Assembly: GCA_937911045.1 (NCBI GenBank)
Contig: CALEPX010000043.1
Location: 1-64,000, forward strand
Direction of reading: 5' to 3'
Length of the DNA stretch: 64,000 nt
Source: an uncultured Fretibacterium sp.
GTDB lineage: Bacteria; Synergistota; Synergistia; Synergistales; Aminobacteriaceae
Below, piece after piece: positions 57,450 through 64,000 of the stretch. A program made the position numbers and the translations under genes. Below the pieces are notes generated by a model. It had not been told where the DNA came from and ran no database searches. It saw only the letters and a list, made by a program, of their open reading frames with translations. How positions within the stretch are numbered: position 1 is the stretch's first letter; each line of letters opens with the position of its first letter.

Positions 57450-58143
57450 TTTGCTGTGCGGTGATTGCTTCGAGTTAATGCGTGAGATTCCGGATAAGAG
57501 CATTGACTTGATATTGACAGATCCGCCGTATAATATTGCGGATTACAGCACGGGTAACATGAAATTCGGCTGGCGCAATGAGATTAATAACGACTTGGCT
57601 GATTGGGACAGGAAAATTTTGCGCCCGGAATTTTTGCTGCGGGATTTCAAGCGGATTTTGCGTCCGAAGGGGAATATGTTCGTGTTTTGCTCGTATAATT
57701 TGCTGGGTGAATATCACAGAGTTTTTGACCCGGAATTTGACACGTTCCAGTTCATGGTCTGGCACAAGACGAATCCGACACCGAATATCAGGCGCAGTTC
57801 GTTTTTGAATAGCTGCGAGTTGATAATCTGCTGCTGGAATAAAGGTCACACGTGGAATTTCTCGCGGCAAAATCATATGCACAATTTTATCGAGTCACCG
57901 ATTTGCATGGGGCGTGAGCGCGTGAAAAATCCCAAACACCCGACACAAAAACCCGTTAAGATTCTCGAACATATTATTAAGATCGCTTCGAATAAGGGCG
58001 ACACGGTTTGCGACATGTTCAGCGGAGTTGGTTCGACAGGCGTTGCAGCGGTGAATCTGGGACGGAATTTTGTCGGCATAGAGTGCGATCCGGAATATTT
58101 CGCGGCAGGTCAGAGCAGAATATTTGAAGCATTGAATGATTGA
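57436..58143 (+). CDS. beta-class DNA amino-methyltransferase
   Basis: This 235-residue enzyme methylates adenine N6 or cytosine N4 and should protect the host from the adjacent nuclease. The catalytic motif IV TDPPYNI comes first (near residue 30), and the SAM motif I DMFSGVGSTGVAAVNLG is near the end, the beta-class order. NPKHPTQKPVKILEHI precedes motif I. I use ATG 57436; a TTG 15 bases earlier is possible. The gene overlaps the nuclease gene, so both are probably translated together. Confidence 0.9.
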   Translation: MCEINLLCGDCFELMREIPDKSIDLILTDPPYNIADYSTGNMKFGWRNEINNDLADWDRKILRPEFLLRDFKRILRPKGNMFVFCSYNLLGEYHRVFDPEFDTFQFMVWHKTNPTPNIRRSSFLNSCELIICCWNKGHTWNFSRQNHMHNFIESPICMGRERVKNPKHPTQKPVKILEHIIKIASNKGDTVCDMFSGVGSTGVAAVNLGRNFVGIECDPEYFAAGQSRIFEALND

Positions 58144-58194
58144 ATGATAATTGATAATTAATAATTAGTAGATTAAGAGGAAAATATTGTTTTT

Positions 58195-59856
58195 ATGAGT
58201 GATTTTGAGAAATATAACTTGCGTGCGGAATTGTTGCGCGCAATTTCTGAACATGGGTTTGACAGTCCGATGCCGGTTCAAGATAGCGTTTTGTCTGGCG
58301 ATTGGGATCGGGATTTGATAGTCAGAGCGAGAACTGGTTCGGGGAAAACTCTGGCTTTTTTGTTGCCGCTGTTGAACGAGATGAAGATTGGCGAACGTAA
58401 GCCGCAGATTCTGGTTTTAGCTCCGACACGTGAACTTGCGATGCAGACGGCCGATGAATCGGAATTTCTCGGGAAATTTTTGCGCATTAACACGGCTTCA
58501 TTGGTTGGCGGCATGGATATTGTTGCGCAGTTGAGAGCGTTAAAGCACGGTGCAGCAGTTATAGTCGGAACACCCGGACGAGTTCGTGATCATATCGAGC
58601 GCGGAAGTCTTGACACGAGTGAAATTCACAGCGTAGTTTTGGACGAGGGCGACTTGATGCTGGATATGGGTTTTCGTGAAGAGCTTGAAGCGATTCTGGA
58701 TTCGATCCCGGATTTTGAGAAGCGGCGGCGTTGGTTATTCTCGGCTACGATGCCCGATGATGTGAAGGAACTTGCGAGTAATTATCTGCGCGATCCCGTC
58801 ACGATTTCACTGACCGAAGAAGGCGAACAGCACGAAGATATTTTGCACAGGGTTTACAAGATTCCGTCGAATAAGCGTTTTGAAGGACTGGTAGATATTT
58901 TGCTCTGGGAACATCCGTCGAGAAGCTTGGTTTTTTGCCACACAAAAATGGAGTCGATTGAGATTGCGCAGAAATTACAGGATCACGGATTCAGTGCGGC
59001 GGCTTTGCAGGGAGACATGACTCAGGGCGAAAGAATCGCTGTGTTGGCGTCGTTCAAGTCTGGCTCTGTGCCGTGTTTGGTAGCGACGAATGTTGCAGCG
59101 CGCGGTCTTGATATTGAGGGCGTAAGTCACGTGATTCAGCTGGGACTTCCTGACGATCGCGAGACGTTTATTCACAGAAGCGGCAGAACTGGCAGAGCTG
59201 GTCACGAGGGTGTGAATATAATTTTGCTCTCGCCGCCGGAGCTTGGAAGATTTCGCGAGATGTTGAGAAATACGCAAATTCAGGTTGAATGGCAGGACGT
59301 GCCGAATATCGAGAAGATTCGCGGTGCATGGCGTGAGTCGGCAGAACAGGATTTATTCGCAGCTCCGATTGATGAGAATTTTGGCGAGTGCGTCGAGTGG
59401 GCGAAAGATTTGTTGACGCGTGCAGAGCCGAGAATTTTGGTCGCGAAGTTGCTGTCGATTTTGGGATCGCGTACTCGTGGCTATAGTCTGGATCGTGAGC
59501 TTGAGCGTGAAATGGCGCGCAGGAATCGCCCGAAAATTTCCGGTCAGCTGAGAAATCAGAAGAATGTTATCAAGTTGGAAGCTGTGAGAAAACGTCCCAA
59601 GGGATTGTTCAAGAAATTCACGCTGAATAACAAGACGCAGAATGTAGGGAAAATTCTGAACGCGCTTTGTACGGCTCTGAAGGTCGAACGCGATGAAGTT
59701 GGCGCGATAAAGCTTCGGGATAATTCGGTGCTGGTTGAGCTGATGCCGATTGCTGTGTCGAGGCTTGAACAGGGGCGAGCGGGTCTGTCGAAATTCGGCT
59801 TGTACCCGGACGAAGACGAGAACAGGAAACATGCTCACAAGAAAATTCGTAAGTGA
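58195..59856 (+). CDS. DEAD-box-family ATP-dependent RNA helicase
   Basis: This 553-residue RNA helicase has two RecA domains and a C-terminal RNA-binding extension. Motifs: Q region GFDSPMPVQDSVL, motif I RARTGSGKTLAF near 44, PTRELAMQ, TPGRVRDHI, motif II reads DEGD (in VVLDEGDLMLDMGF) instead of DEAD, SATMPDD, then VATNVAARGLDIEGV and HRSGRTGRAGHEG. Residues about 440-540 resemble the DbpA/CsdA RNA-binding domain. The role is probably ribosome assembly or mRNA turnover. The Ala to Gly change in motif II is tolerated in some relatives. Confidence 0.92.
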   Translation: MSDFEKYNLRAELLRAISEHGFDSPMPVQDSVLSGDWDRDLIVRARTGSGKTLAFLLPLLNEMKIGERKPQILVLAPTRELAMQTADESEFLGKFLRINTASLVGGMDIVAQLRALKHGAAVIVGTPGRVRDHIERGSLDTSEIHSVVLDEGDLMLDMGFREELEAILDSIPDFEKRRRWLFSATMPDDVKELASNYLRDPVTISLTEEGEQHEDILHRVYKIPSNKRFEGLVDILLWEHPSRSLVFCHTKMESIEIAQKLQDHGFSAAALQGDMTQGERIAVLASFKSGSVPCLVATNVAARGLDIEGVSHVIQLGLPDDRETFIHRSGRTGRAGHEGVNIILLSPPELGRFREMLRNTQIQVEWQDVPNIEKIRGAWRESAEQDLFAAPIDENFGECVEWAKDLLTRAEPRILVAKLLSILGSRTRGYSLDRELEREMARRNRPKISGQLRNQKNVIKLEAVRKRPKGLFKKFTLNNKTQNVGKILNALCTALKVERDEVGAIKLRDNSVLVELMPIAVSRLEQGRAGLSKFGLYPDEDENRKHAHKKIRK

Positions 59857-59901
59857 TATGTGATATTATGTGTGAAATTTTTCATGAGGGGTGTAAAAAT
59901 C

Positions 59902-61032
59902 ATGTCGTATTTAGGCGAAGATATTAAGAAATTGGGATTCGGTTTGATGCGATTGCCGAAAGTCGAGGGGGACGATTCGAAAATCGATGTCGAACACGTG
60001 AAGAAAATGGTCGATGCGTTTTTGTCTGCAGGTTTCACGTATTTTGATACGGCTTGGGCATATCAGGGCAGTGAGAATGCTATGAGGCAGGCTTTGATCG
60101 AGCGTTATCCCAGAGAGAAATTTCAGGTCGCGACGAAGAATGCTGCGTGGATAAATTGCAAAACTCGCGAAGATGCCATAGCTCAATACGAGACGTCATT
60201 AAAGCAATCGGGCGCGGGATATTTTGATTTTTACCTGCTGCATAATCTCGGCGAACACAGAACGAAATTTTTCGAGGATTTTGACCTGTGGAATTATTTT
60301 CTCGGGGAAAAGCGCAAGGGCAAGATCAAGCATTTAGGCTTCTCGTTTCATTCAACGCCTGAAGAACTTGAGGAGATTTTGCAGGCACATTCGGAAGCGG
60401 AATTTGTCCAGTTGCAGATTAATTACGCAGATTGGGATAATCCAGCGATTCAGTCCAGAGCATGTTACGAGATGGCGCGAAAGTATAACAAGCCTGTGAT
60501 TATCATGGAGCCGGTGAAAGGCGGAAATCTGGCTAATCCTCCGGAGAGTGTTGCGAAAGTTTTCAAGGCAGCTGATCCGAATGCGTCGTGCGCGTCGTGG
60601 GCGATAAAATTTGCCGCGAGTCTTGATGGAGTGATAACGGTTTTGTCTGGAATGTCGAGCCTTGAGCAAATGCAGGATAATTTGTCGTTCATGAAGGATT
60701 TCAGAAAGCTGAGCGATTCAGAAATGCAGGTTATCGAGAATGCGCGTGCAGAACTTGCGAAGATTCCGGTTATTCCGTGTACGACTTGCGATTATTGCGC
60801 GAAAGTCTGTCCGATGGAGATTGGAATTTCCGGATCGTTCACGGCGTTGAACATGTACACGCTTTATAAAAATCTTAAGAGTGCGAAATTTCAGGAGAGC
60901 TGGCTGGTCGGCGGTCACGGGCGCAAACGCGCGAATGAATGTGTGAAGTGCGGAGCGTGTGAGGAAGCTTGTCCGCAGCATATTCACATTCGAGATGAGT
61001 TGGACAGAGTAGTTGAGACGTTTGGCTTTTGA
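59902..61032 (+). CDS. aldo/keto reductase with two iron-sulfur motifs
   Basis: This 376-residue protein joins an aldo/keto reductase TIM barrel (about 1-290) to a ferredoxin-like tail. GFGLMRLPKVEG opens the barrel, with FDTAWAYQGSENAMRQAL (catalytic Asp and Tyr) and HLGFSFHSTPEEL. The tail has CTTCDYCAKVCP and CVKCGACEEACP, two 4Fe-4S cluster sites. The family (COG1453 type) is common in anaerobes; substrates are mostly unknown. I start at ATG 59902; the frame is open 14 codons further upstream, but similarity begins at MSYLGEDIKKLGFG. GAGGGG lies 12 bases upstream. Confidence 0.9.
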   Translation: MSYLGEDIKKLGFGLMRLPKVEGDDSKIDVEHVKKMVDAFLSAGFTYFDTAWAYQGSENAMRQALIERYPREKFQVATKNAAWINCKTREDAIAQYETSLKQSGAGYFDFYLLHNLGEHRTKFFEDFDLWNYFLGEKRKGKIKHLGFSFHSTPEELEEILQAHSEAEFVQLQINYADWDNPAIQSRACYEMARKYNKPVIIMEPVKGGNLANPPESVAKVFKAADPNASCASWAIKFAASLDGVITVLSGMSSLEQMQDNLSFMKDFRKLSDSEMQVIENARAELAKIPVIPCTTCDYCAKVCPMEIGISGSFTALNMYTLYKNLKSAKFQESWLVGGHGRKRANECVKCGACEEACPQHIHIRDELDRVVETFGF

Positions 61033-61082
61033 TGCTAGAATGCCTTTGTGAAAATTTAGTAAAAGATTTGGAGGCGCAGATT

Positions 61083-61508
61083 ATGGTTTTCAAAGCAACG
61101 AATATTATTGCAAAGGCGCTTAAGGAAGCCGGGCTAAAGTGCGACGTACGTGAGAATGACGAATATTCATTTGTTGAGACCGGATTTTCTGGAGAGAATT
61201 GTACGTTTAAGATGTGTTTTTTTTCGGCTGATGACGACAATGATGTTAAGGTATTAACAAATGAATTTGCAAAGTATCCTGAAGATAAGCTTGAAGAAGG
61301 CTATATTATTATGAATGAACTTTCGCGTAAGTATAGGTATCTAAAGTTTACGCTGGATAAAGATGACGGAGCAGTGAATGCGCAGTATGATTTTCCGGTT
61401 GCTTTGCCAGAAGAAGTGCTCGGGAAAGTTGCCATAGAGTTTGCAATTCGCTTTTCAAAAATTATTGATGACGCGTACCCGCAGATCATGAGATCTATTT
61501 GGCAATAA
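61083..61508 (+). CDS. YbjN-like small protein
   Basis: This 141-residue protein looks like the YbjN / type III secretion chaperone-like fold. It is acidic, with alternating short strands and helices (NDEYSFVETGFSGEN, YRYLKFTLDKDDG) and an amphipathic C-terminal helix (EFAIRFSKIIDDAYP). The function is unknown. GGAGG lies eight bases before the ATG at 61083; the frame is open 18 codons further, overlapping the reductase end. Assignment rests on pattern only. Confidence 0.6.
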   Translation: MVFKATNIIAKALKEAGLKCDVRENDEYSFVETGFSGENCTFKMCFFSADDDNDVKVLTNEFAKYPEDKLEEGYIIMNELSRKYRYLKFTLDKDDGAVNAQYDFPVALPEEVLGKVAIEFAIRFSKIIDDAYPQIMRSIWQ

Positions 61509-61532
61509 TTATATAGCGAGATGTTTTAGACG

Positions 61533-62315
61533 TTGCGAAAATTCATGGATATTATTTTACGGGTTAGTTCGAGAATGATTCGGGCTGCCCGTTTTTTTTT
61601 GAGAGCGTTTGTGATTGGGATTGCGTTTTTAAGCATAATTCCGGTTAAGAAATTTCCGGATTGGGATCGTGATAATTTGCGATATTTCTGCGCAGTGATT
61701 CCAGTTGTTGGGATTGTGATTGGAATTTTCTGGGGAATTGCGTTTTTCGCGTTGAGTTATTTCGGGAGTTATTCGGGGAATTTTCGCGGAATATTGATGG
61801 CGATTTTTACGCTGGGATTTACTGGCGGAGTTCACATGGATGGATTGATTGACACGAGTGACGCAATATTTTCGCACAGGGATTTGTCGCGGCGTTTGGA
61901 AATTCTTAGTGATTCGCATGTTGGAGCGTTCGGCGTAATTTCTTGTGTCGTGATTTTGATGTTGAAAGCTGGAATATTCGCCGAGATATTTTTGCGTGAT
62001 TCCGGATTTTTGCGAGTTATGATTGTGCCGGTCTTGTCGAGATTGGGAGCTGCGTATTTGCTGAATAATCTGGAATTTGCCAAGAGTGACGGATTAGCTA
62101 AAATCTTGGGGAGTGCGAGAGTTCGCGGTGATAATATTTTCTTGGGAATATTCGCGCTTGTGCTGGGGATTTGTGACTGGAGAATTTTTTTCGTGTTTGT
62201 GCTTGTGTTGGTATTTTGGCGGCGAGTTTGCGTGAGGAAATTTTGCGGCATAACCGGTGATTTAATCGGAGCGTTTATCGAGATTTCAGAGGTCGTGATG
62301 TTGTTTTGCATTTGA
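61533..62315 (+). CDS. cobS: adenosylcobinamide-GDP ribazoletransferase
   Basis: This 260-residue inner-membrane enzyme joins alpha-ribazole to adenosylcobinamide-GDP, the last assembly step of cobalamin. FLSIIPVKKFP, a GGVHMDGLIDTSDAIFSH block (metal-binding Asp residues) near 95 and ILSDSHVGAFGVI are the family signatures, with about six membrane segments. The start is TTG or the ATG four codons later; no clear ribosome binding site is seen. It overlaps the cobU-like gene by 10 bases. Confidence 0.93.
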   Translation: MRKFMDIILRVSSRMIRAARFFLRAFVIGIAFLSIIPVKKFPDWDRDNLRYFCAVIPVVGIVIGIFWGIAFFALSYFGSYSGNFRGILMAIFTLGFTGGVHMDGLIDTSDAIFSHRDLSRRLEILSDSHVGAFGVISCVVILMLKAGIFAEIFLRDSGFLRVMIVPVLSRLGAAYLLNNLEFAKSDGLAKILGSARVRGDNIFLGIFALVLGICDWRIFFVFVLVLVFWRRVCVRKFCGITGDLIGAFIEISEVVMLFCI

Positions 62316-62695
62316 TAATTGGCGGACGATACATGGGAAAGCGAAATTACGCAGAGAGACTTTACGGGAAATTTTCGCGTGATGAGATTTGCGATTGTGA
62401 TTCCGGGATTGACTTGTTCGGGAAAAAGCTTCTTGTGAATTTACACTTGGGAATCAGGAATTTGATGCTGCACGGGATAAATGCGCGTGAGTTTTTCGCG
62501 GATAATATTTGCAGTTTACGAGATTGCGTGATAATTGGCGATGAGATTTCGTCCGGAGTGATCCCGATTGAGAAATTTGAGCGTGATTGGCGTGATGAGA
62601 CGGGCAGAATTTACCAGTTTTTGTCGAGTGAAGCTGATATAGTAGACAGAGTTTGGGCAGGATTGGCACTCAGGTTGAAAGGGGAGATTTTGTGA
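62306..62695 (+). CDS. short CobU-like protein with altered P-loop
   Basis: This 129-residue protein resembles adenosylcobinamide kinase/guanylyltransferase (CobU) but is shorter than the usual 175-190. The start has LIIGGRYMGKRNYAERLY, where CobU has GGxRSGKSxxAE, so the P-loop Lys stays but Ser is Arg. The end (IIGDEISSGVIPIEKFERDW and later) follows CobU VxNEVGxGIVP and its RD-G-x-x-Q segment. The middle is missing. It overlaps cobS by 10 bases and the HAD gene by four. The start codon is TTG (62306 or 62312). It may be a specialised or decayed CobU. Confidence 0.68.
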   Translation: MHLIIGGRYMGKRNYAERLYGKFSRDEICDCDSGIDLFGKKLLVNLHLGIRNLMLHGINAREFFADNICSLRDCVIIGDEISSGVIPIEKFERDWRDETGRIYQFLSSEADIVDRVWAGLALRLKGEIL

Positions 62696-63477
62696 AGTAC
62701 GTATTTTTCGACATAGACAGCACGTTAGTTAGTCATGTGAACGGCGCGCATATTCCGGACGCAACACGTGAGGCGATTAGATTGCTGAGGTTGAACGGAC
62801 ATGTCCCGGCGATTGCGACAGGGCGTGGAGGATTTTTGTCGCAGATTACGGCGCGGGAATTTGGCATAGATATGCTAGTGTGTTCCGGAGGTGCAGAAAT
62901 TTTTCACAATGGCAAGAGAATTTTCACGCGATATTTGTGCGACGATGTTGTGAATGAGTTTGTGATGATTGCGCGGAAGTTTCCGGAAGTTTCTGCTGCA
63001 CTTGATGAGAAATATTTGTACACGGATATAAAGTTCGAGGATTTTCGGGAATATTTCAACAGTCAGGCTGGCTATGATTGTTTTCGCCCGTTGAGAGACC
63101 TGCGTCGTGCGATAATTTGCTATATCATGTTGCCGCCGGAGAAAATAGATTCTGCCTACGGATTTTTTTTCGCTGGAAATTTTGATTCGAGAATCACGCT
63201 GGAATTGATGCGAAATTTTGTCGAGGCTCGCGCGTTTAACATGACGAAATGGCGCGGAATTGAATTTGCGCTTGAACATGCCGGCGGAAAAGTTTCGGAC
63301 GTGATTACGTTTGGAGACGGTGCGAATGATGTTGACATGTTGCGTAATGCGCCGATTGGAGTTGCTGTGAAAAGATCTCATGAACTTGCTCGGGAAGCTG
63401 CGGATTTTGTTTCGGAAGATATTGACGACGGAGGAATTTTGAAAGCGTGCCGGGATTTGGGGCTTGTGAAAATTTGA
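62692..63477 (+). CDS. HAD-superfamily (Cof-type) phosphatase
   Basis: This 261-residue hydrolase probably dephosphorylates a small sugar phosphate or similar metabolite. Motif I is FFDIDSTLVS near residue 5 (two Asp; usually DxDGT), motif II IATGRG near 44, a C2-type cap lies in the middle, and motif IV VITFGDGANDVDMLRNA near 215. KWRGIEFALEH precedes it. The GTG start has GGGGAG seven bases upstream; an open frame upstream overlaps the cobU-like gene. It shares the cobS operon but has no known cobalamin role. Confidence 0.88.
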   Translation: MKYVFFDIDSTLVSHVNGAHIPDATREAIRLLRLNGHVPAIATGRGGFLSQITAREFGIDMLVCSGGAEIFHNGKRIFTRYLCDDVVNEFVMIARKFPEVSAALDEKYLYTDIKFEDFREYFNSQAGYDCFRPLRDLRRAIICYIMLPPEKIDSAYGFFFAGNFDSRITLELMRNFVEARAFNMTKWRGIEFALEHAGGKVSDVITFGDGANDVDMLRNAPIGVAVKRSHELAREAADFVSEDIDDGGILKACRDLGLVKI

Positions 63478-63503
63478 GCGTGTGTGATCTTTTGTGATAA
63501 AAT
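63474..63503 (+). promoter_or_regulatory. promoter of the putative ncRNA
   Basis: TTGAGC (63474-63479) and TAAAAT (63498-63503) are separated by 18 bases, the -35 box overlapping the HAD gene stop codon. Transcription should begin near 63510, with no reading frame following. Confidence 0.65.
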
Positions 63504-63509
63504 GAGAAC

Positions 63510-63656
63510 CACGAAGGGGAATGATTCCCTTTAATTAAGATTCACCCGTCTATCGGGATAACAAGTCCAGTATTAACTGAAACAAGCTAAGCAGATAGTA
63601 AAGAGCAGTGATGAGGAGATTGACCTTTGCCAGGAGATCCCACCACTGCTCTTTTC
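63510..63656 (+). ncRNA. putative structured non-coding RNA of unknown family
   Basis: A region of about 147 bases has a promoter, a terminator and no plausible reading frame. It can form an eight-bp hairpin at 63516-63534 (AAGGGGAA with TTCCCTTT), a CCCG/CGGG hairpin near 63547-63559, and a final 11-bp stem. Two GGAGAT elements lie in the loop of the last stem. It does not match the SRP, tmRNA, RNase P or known riboswitch consensus sequences I could recall. 6S RNA or a leader of a gene beyond 63660 are possible, but no plus-strand gene follows within the window. Confidence 0.5.
63600..63656 (+). terminator. terminator of the putative ncRNA
   Basis: A perfect 11-bp stem (AAAGAGCAGTG 63600-63610 with CACTGCTCTTT 63644-63654) encloses a 33-base loop and ends in TTTTC. 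The T tail is short but the stem is strong. Between 63657 and 63748 I see nothing except a nine-bp inverted repeat ending in ACACAAAAT. Confidence 0.6.
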
Positions 63657-63748
63657 GAATGCGTTTACAGAATGATTTTGTGTGCGGAATTTTGATCCCG
63701 AAGAGAGATTTTTTCATCGCGTCAATTACGACACAAAATTATTTTTGA

Positions 63749-64000
63749 TTACCAAGTTTCACCACGTTTTTTTAGTGCGTTTTGAGCGATCTCGTTTCCC
63801 TGCCTTGCGGCTTTACTCCACCATTTGACTGCTTCTTCATAATCCTGAGCAACTCCCTCGCCGTGTTCATACGCAAAGCCAAGATTATTTTGAGCTGAAG
63901 CATCTCCTTGTTCGGCTGCTTTTCTGAACCACTTGACTGCTTCTTCATAATCCTGAGCAACTCCCTCACCTTCGTAGTACGCAAAACCAAGATTTAATTG
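63749..64000 (-). CDS. Sel1-repeat protein, C-terminal part
   Basis: The minus strand is open for 83 residues to a TAA at 63749, and the gene continues beyond the right edge. It encodes two 36-residue Sel1-type TPR-like repeats: LGFAYYEGEGVAQDYEEAVK then LGFAYEHGEGVAQDYEEAVK, each followed by an alpha-helical WF/WW-x-KAA block, and the tail ends RGETW. Such repeats mediate protein contacts, often in signalling or at the cell surface. The N-terminus, and so any signal peptide, is not visible. The frame was read directly from the bases. Confidence 0.85.
   Translation of the reverse strand, partial: QLNLGFAYYEGEGVAQDYEEAVKWFRKAAEQGDASAQNNLGFAYEHGEGVAQDYEEAVKWWSKAARQGNEIAQNALKKRGETW
63825..63967. 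repeat. 108-bp spaced DNA repeat in the Sel1 gene
   Basis: Bases 63825-63859 and 63933-63967 are identical over 35 positions and 108 bases apart, matching one 36-residue Sel1 repeat. Recent repeat expansion or gene conversion is likely. Confidence 0.9.

Noticed and set aside
63600..63656. CCACTG in the final stem read as a cobalamin riboswitch B12 box
   Set aside because: The rest of the B12 riboswitch core is absent and the element lies downstream of the cobalamin genes, not before one.
63510..63656. tracrRNA or CRISPR-linked RNA
   Set aside because: No CRISPR array or cas gene is in the window and no repeat-complementary segment can be identified.
63772..63990. Minus-strand 72-codon frame at the right edge
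   Set aside because: It is in the wrong frame; the neighbouring minus-strand frame ending at 63749 encodes clean Sel1 repeats.

Overview
The window looks like chromosomal DNA of an anaerobic diderm bacterium, most likely a low-GC member of the Synergistota. That placement is an inference from gene content: an alpha2beta2 glycyl-tRNA synthetase, a TRAP transporter beside organic-acid enzymes, late cobalamin genes, an exported FAD oxidoreductase with an SLH-like tail, and the run rimP-nusA-ylxR-infB-rbfA-nrnA-truB-ribF-tatD-tgt. No rRNA gene is present to confirm it. Genes are tightly packed on both strands, TTG starts are common, and there are no insertion sequences, prophage or CRISPR arrays.

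Layout. 1-5.9 kb (+): galactokinase, an exported M23 peptidase, glyQ and glyS. 6-11.6 kb (-): a probable catabolic operon of AroE-like dehydrogenase, TIM-barrel isomerase/dehydratase, HMG-CoA-lyase-like enzyme and a complete DctQMP TRAP importer. 11.8-17.7 kb (-): a signalling cluster of two membrane hybrid histidine kinases and two tandemly duplicated PAS proteins with dead GGDEF domains. 17.8-28.7 kb (+): a long translation and RNA-modification operon, including a YlxR-YlxQ fusion. 28.7-32.4 kb: a zinc-ribbon/SH3 membrane protein and a convergent lipoprotein, separated by a bidirectional terminator. 32.5-45.6 kb (-): D-2-hydroxyacid dehydrogenase, pfkA, aspS, a PurM/HypE-like protein, a BtuF/BtuD pair without a permease, a MraY/WecA-like domain fused to a TagA/WecG glycosyltransferase, serS, and riboflavin genes ribH, ribA, ribE and ribD with a small extra transcription unit in the middle.

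45.6-64 kb: an exported FAD oxidoreductase, four tRNAs (Val, Asp, Phe, Gly) behind a near-consensus promoter, cspA, cbiG, then rpsB-tsf-pyrH-frr, cheR, a hypA-like gene, a UvrD-family helicase, coaE, a type II restriction-modification pair, a DEAD-box-family helicase, an iron-sulfur aldo/keto reductase, a YbjN-like protein, cobS, a short cobU-like gene, a HAD phosphatase, a probable unidentified non-coding RNA, and the 3' end of a Sel1-repeat gene running off the right edge.

Points deserving attention are the degenerate WecA-like/TagA fusion, the kinase plus dead-GGDEF cluster, the uncharacterised TRAP-linked catabolic operon, the putative ncRNA at 63.5 kb, the transcription unit embedded in the riboflavin genes, apparently leaderless promoters at ribD and cbiG, terminator-like hairpins in the rimP and rpsB leaders, and a HypA-like protein lacking the nickel-ligand histidine. 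All assignments come from reading motifs by eye; no database search was possible.
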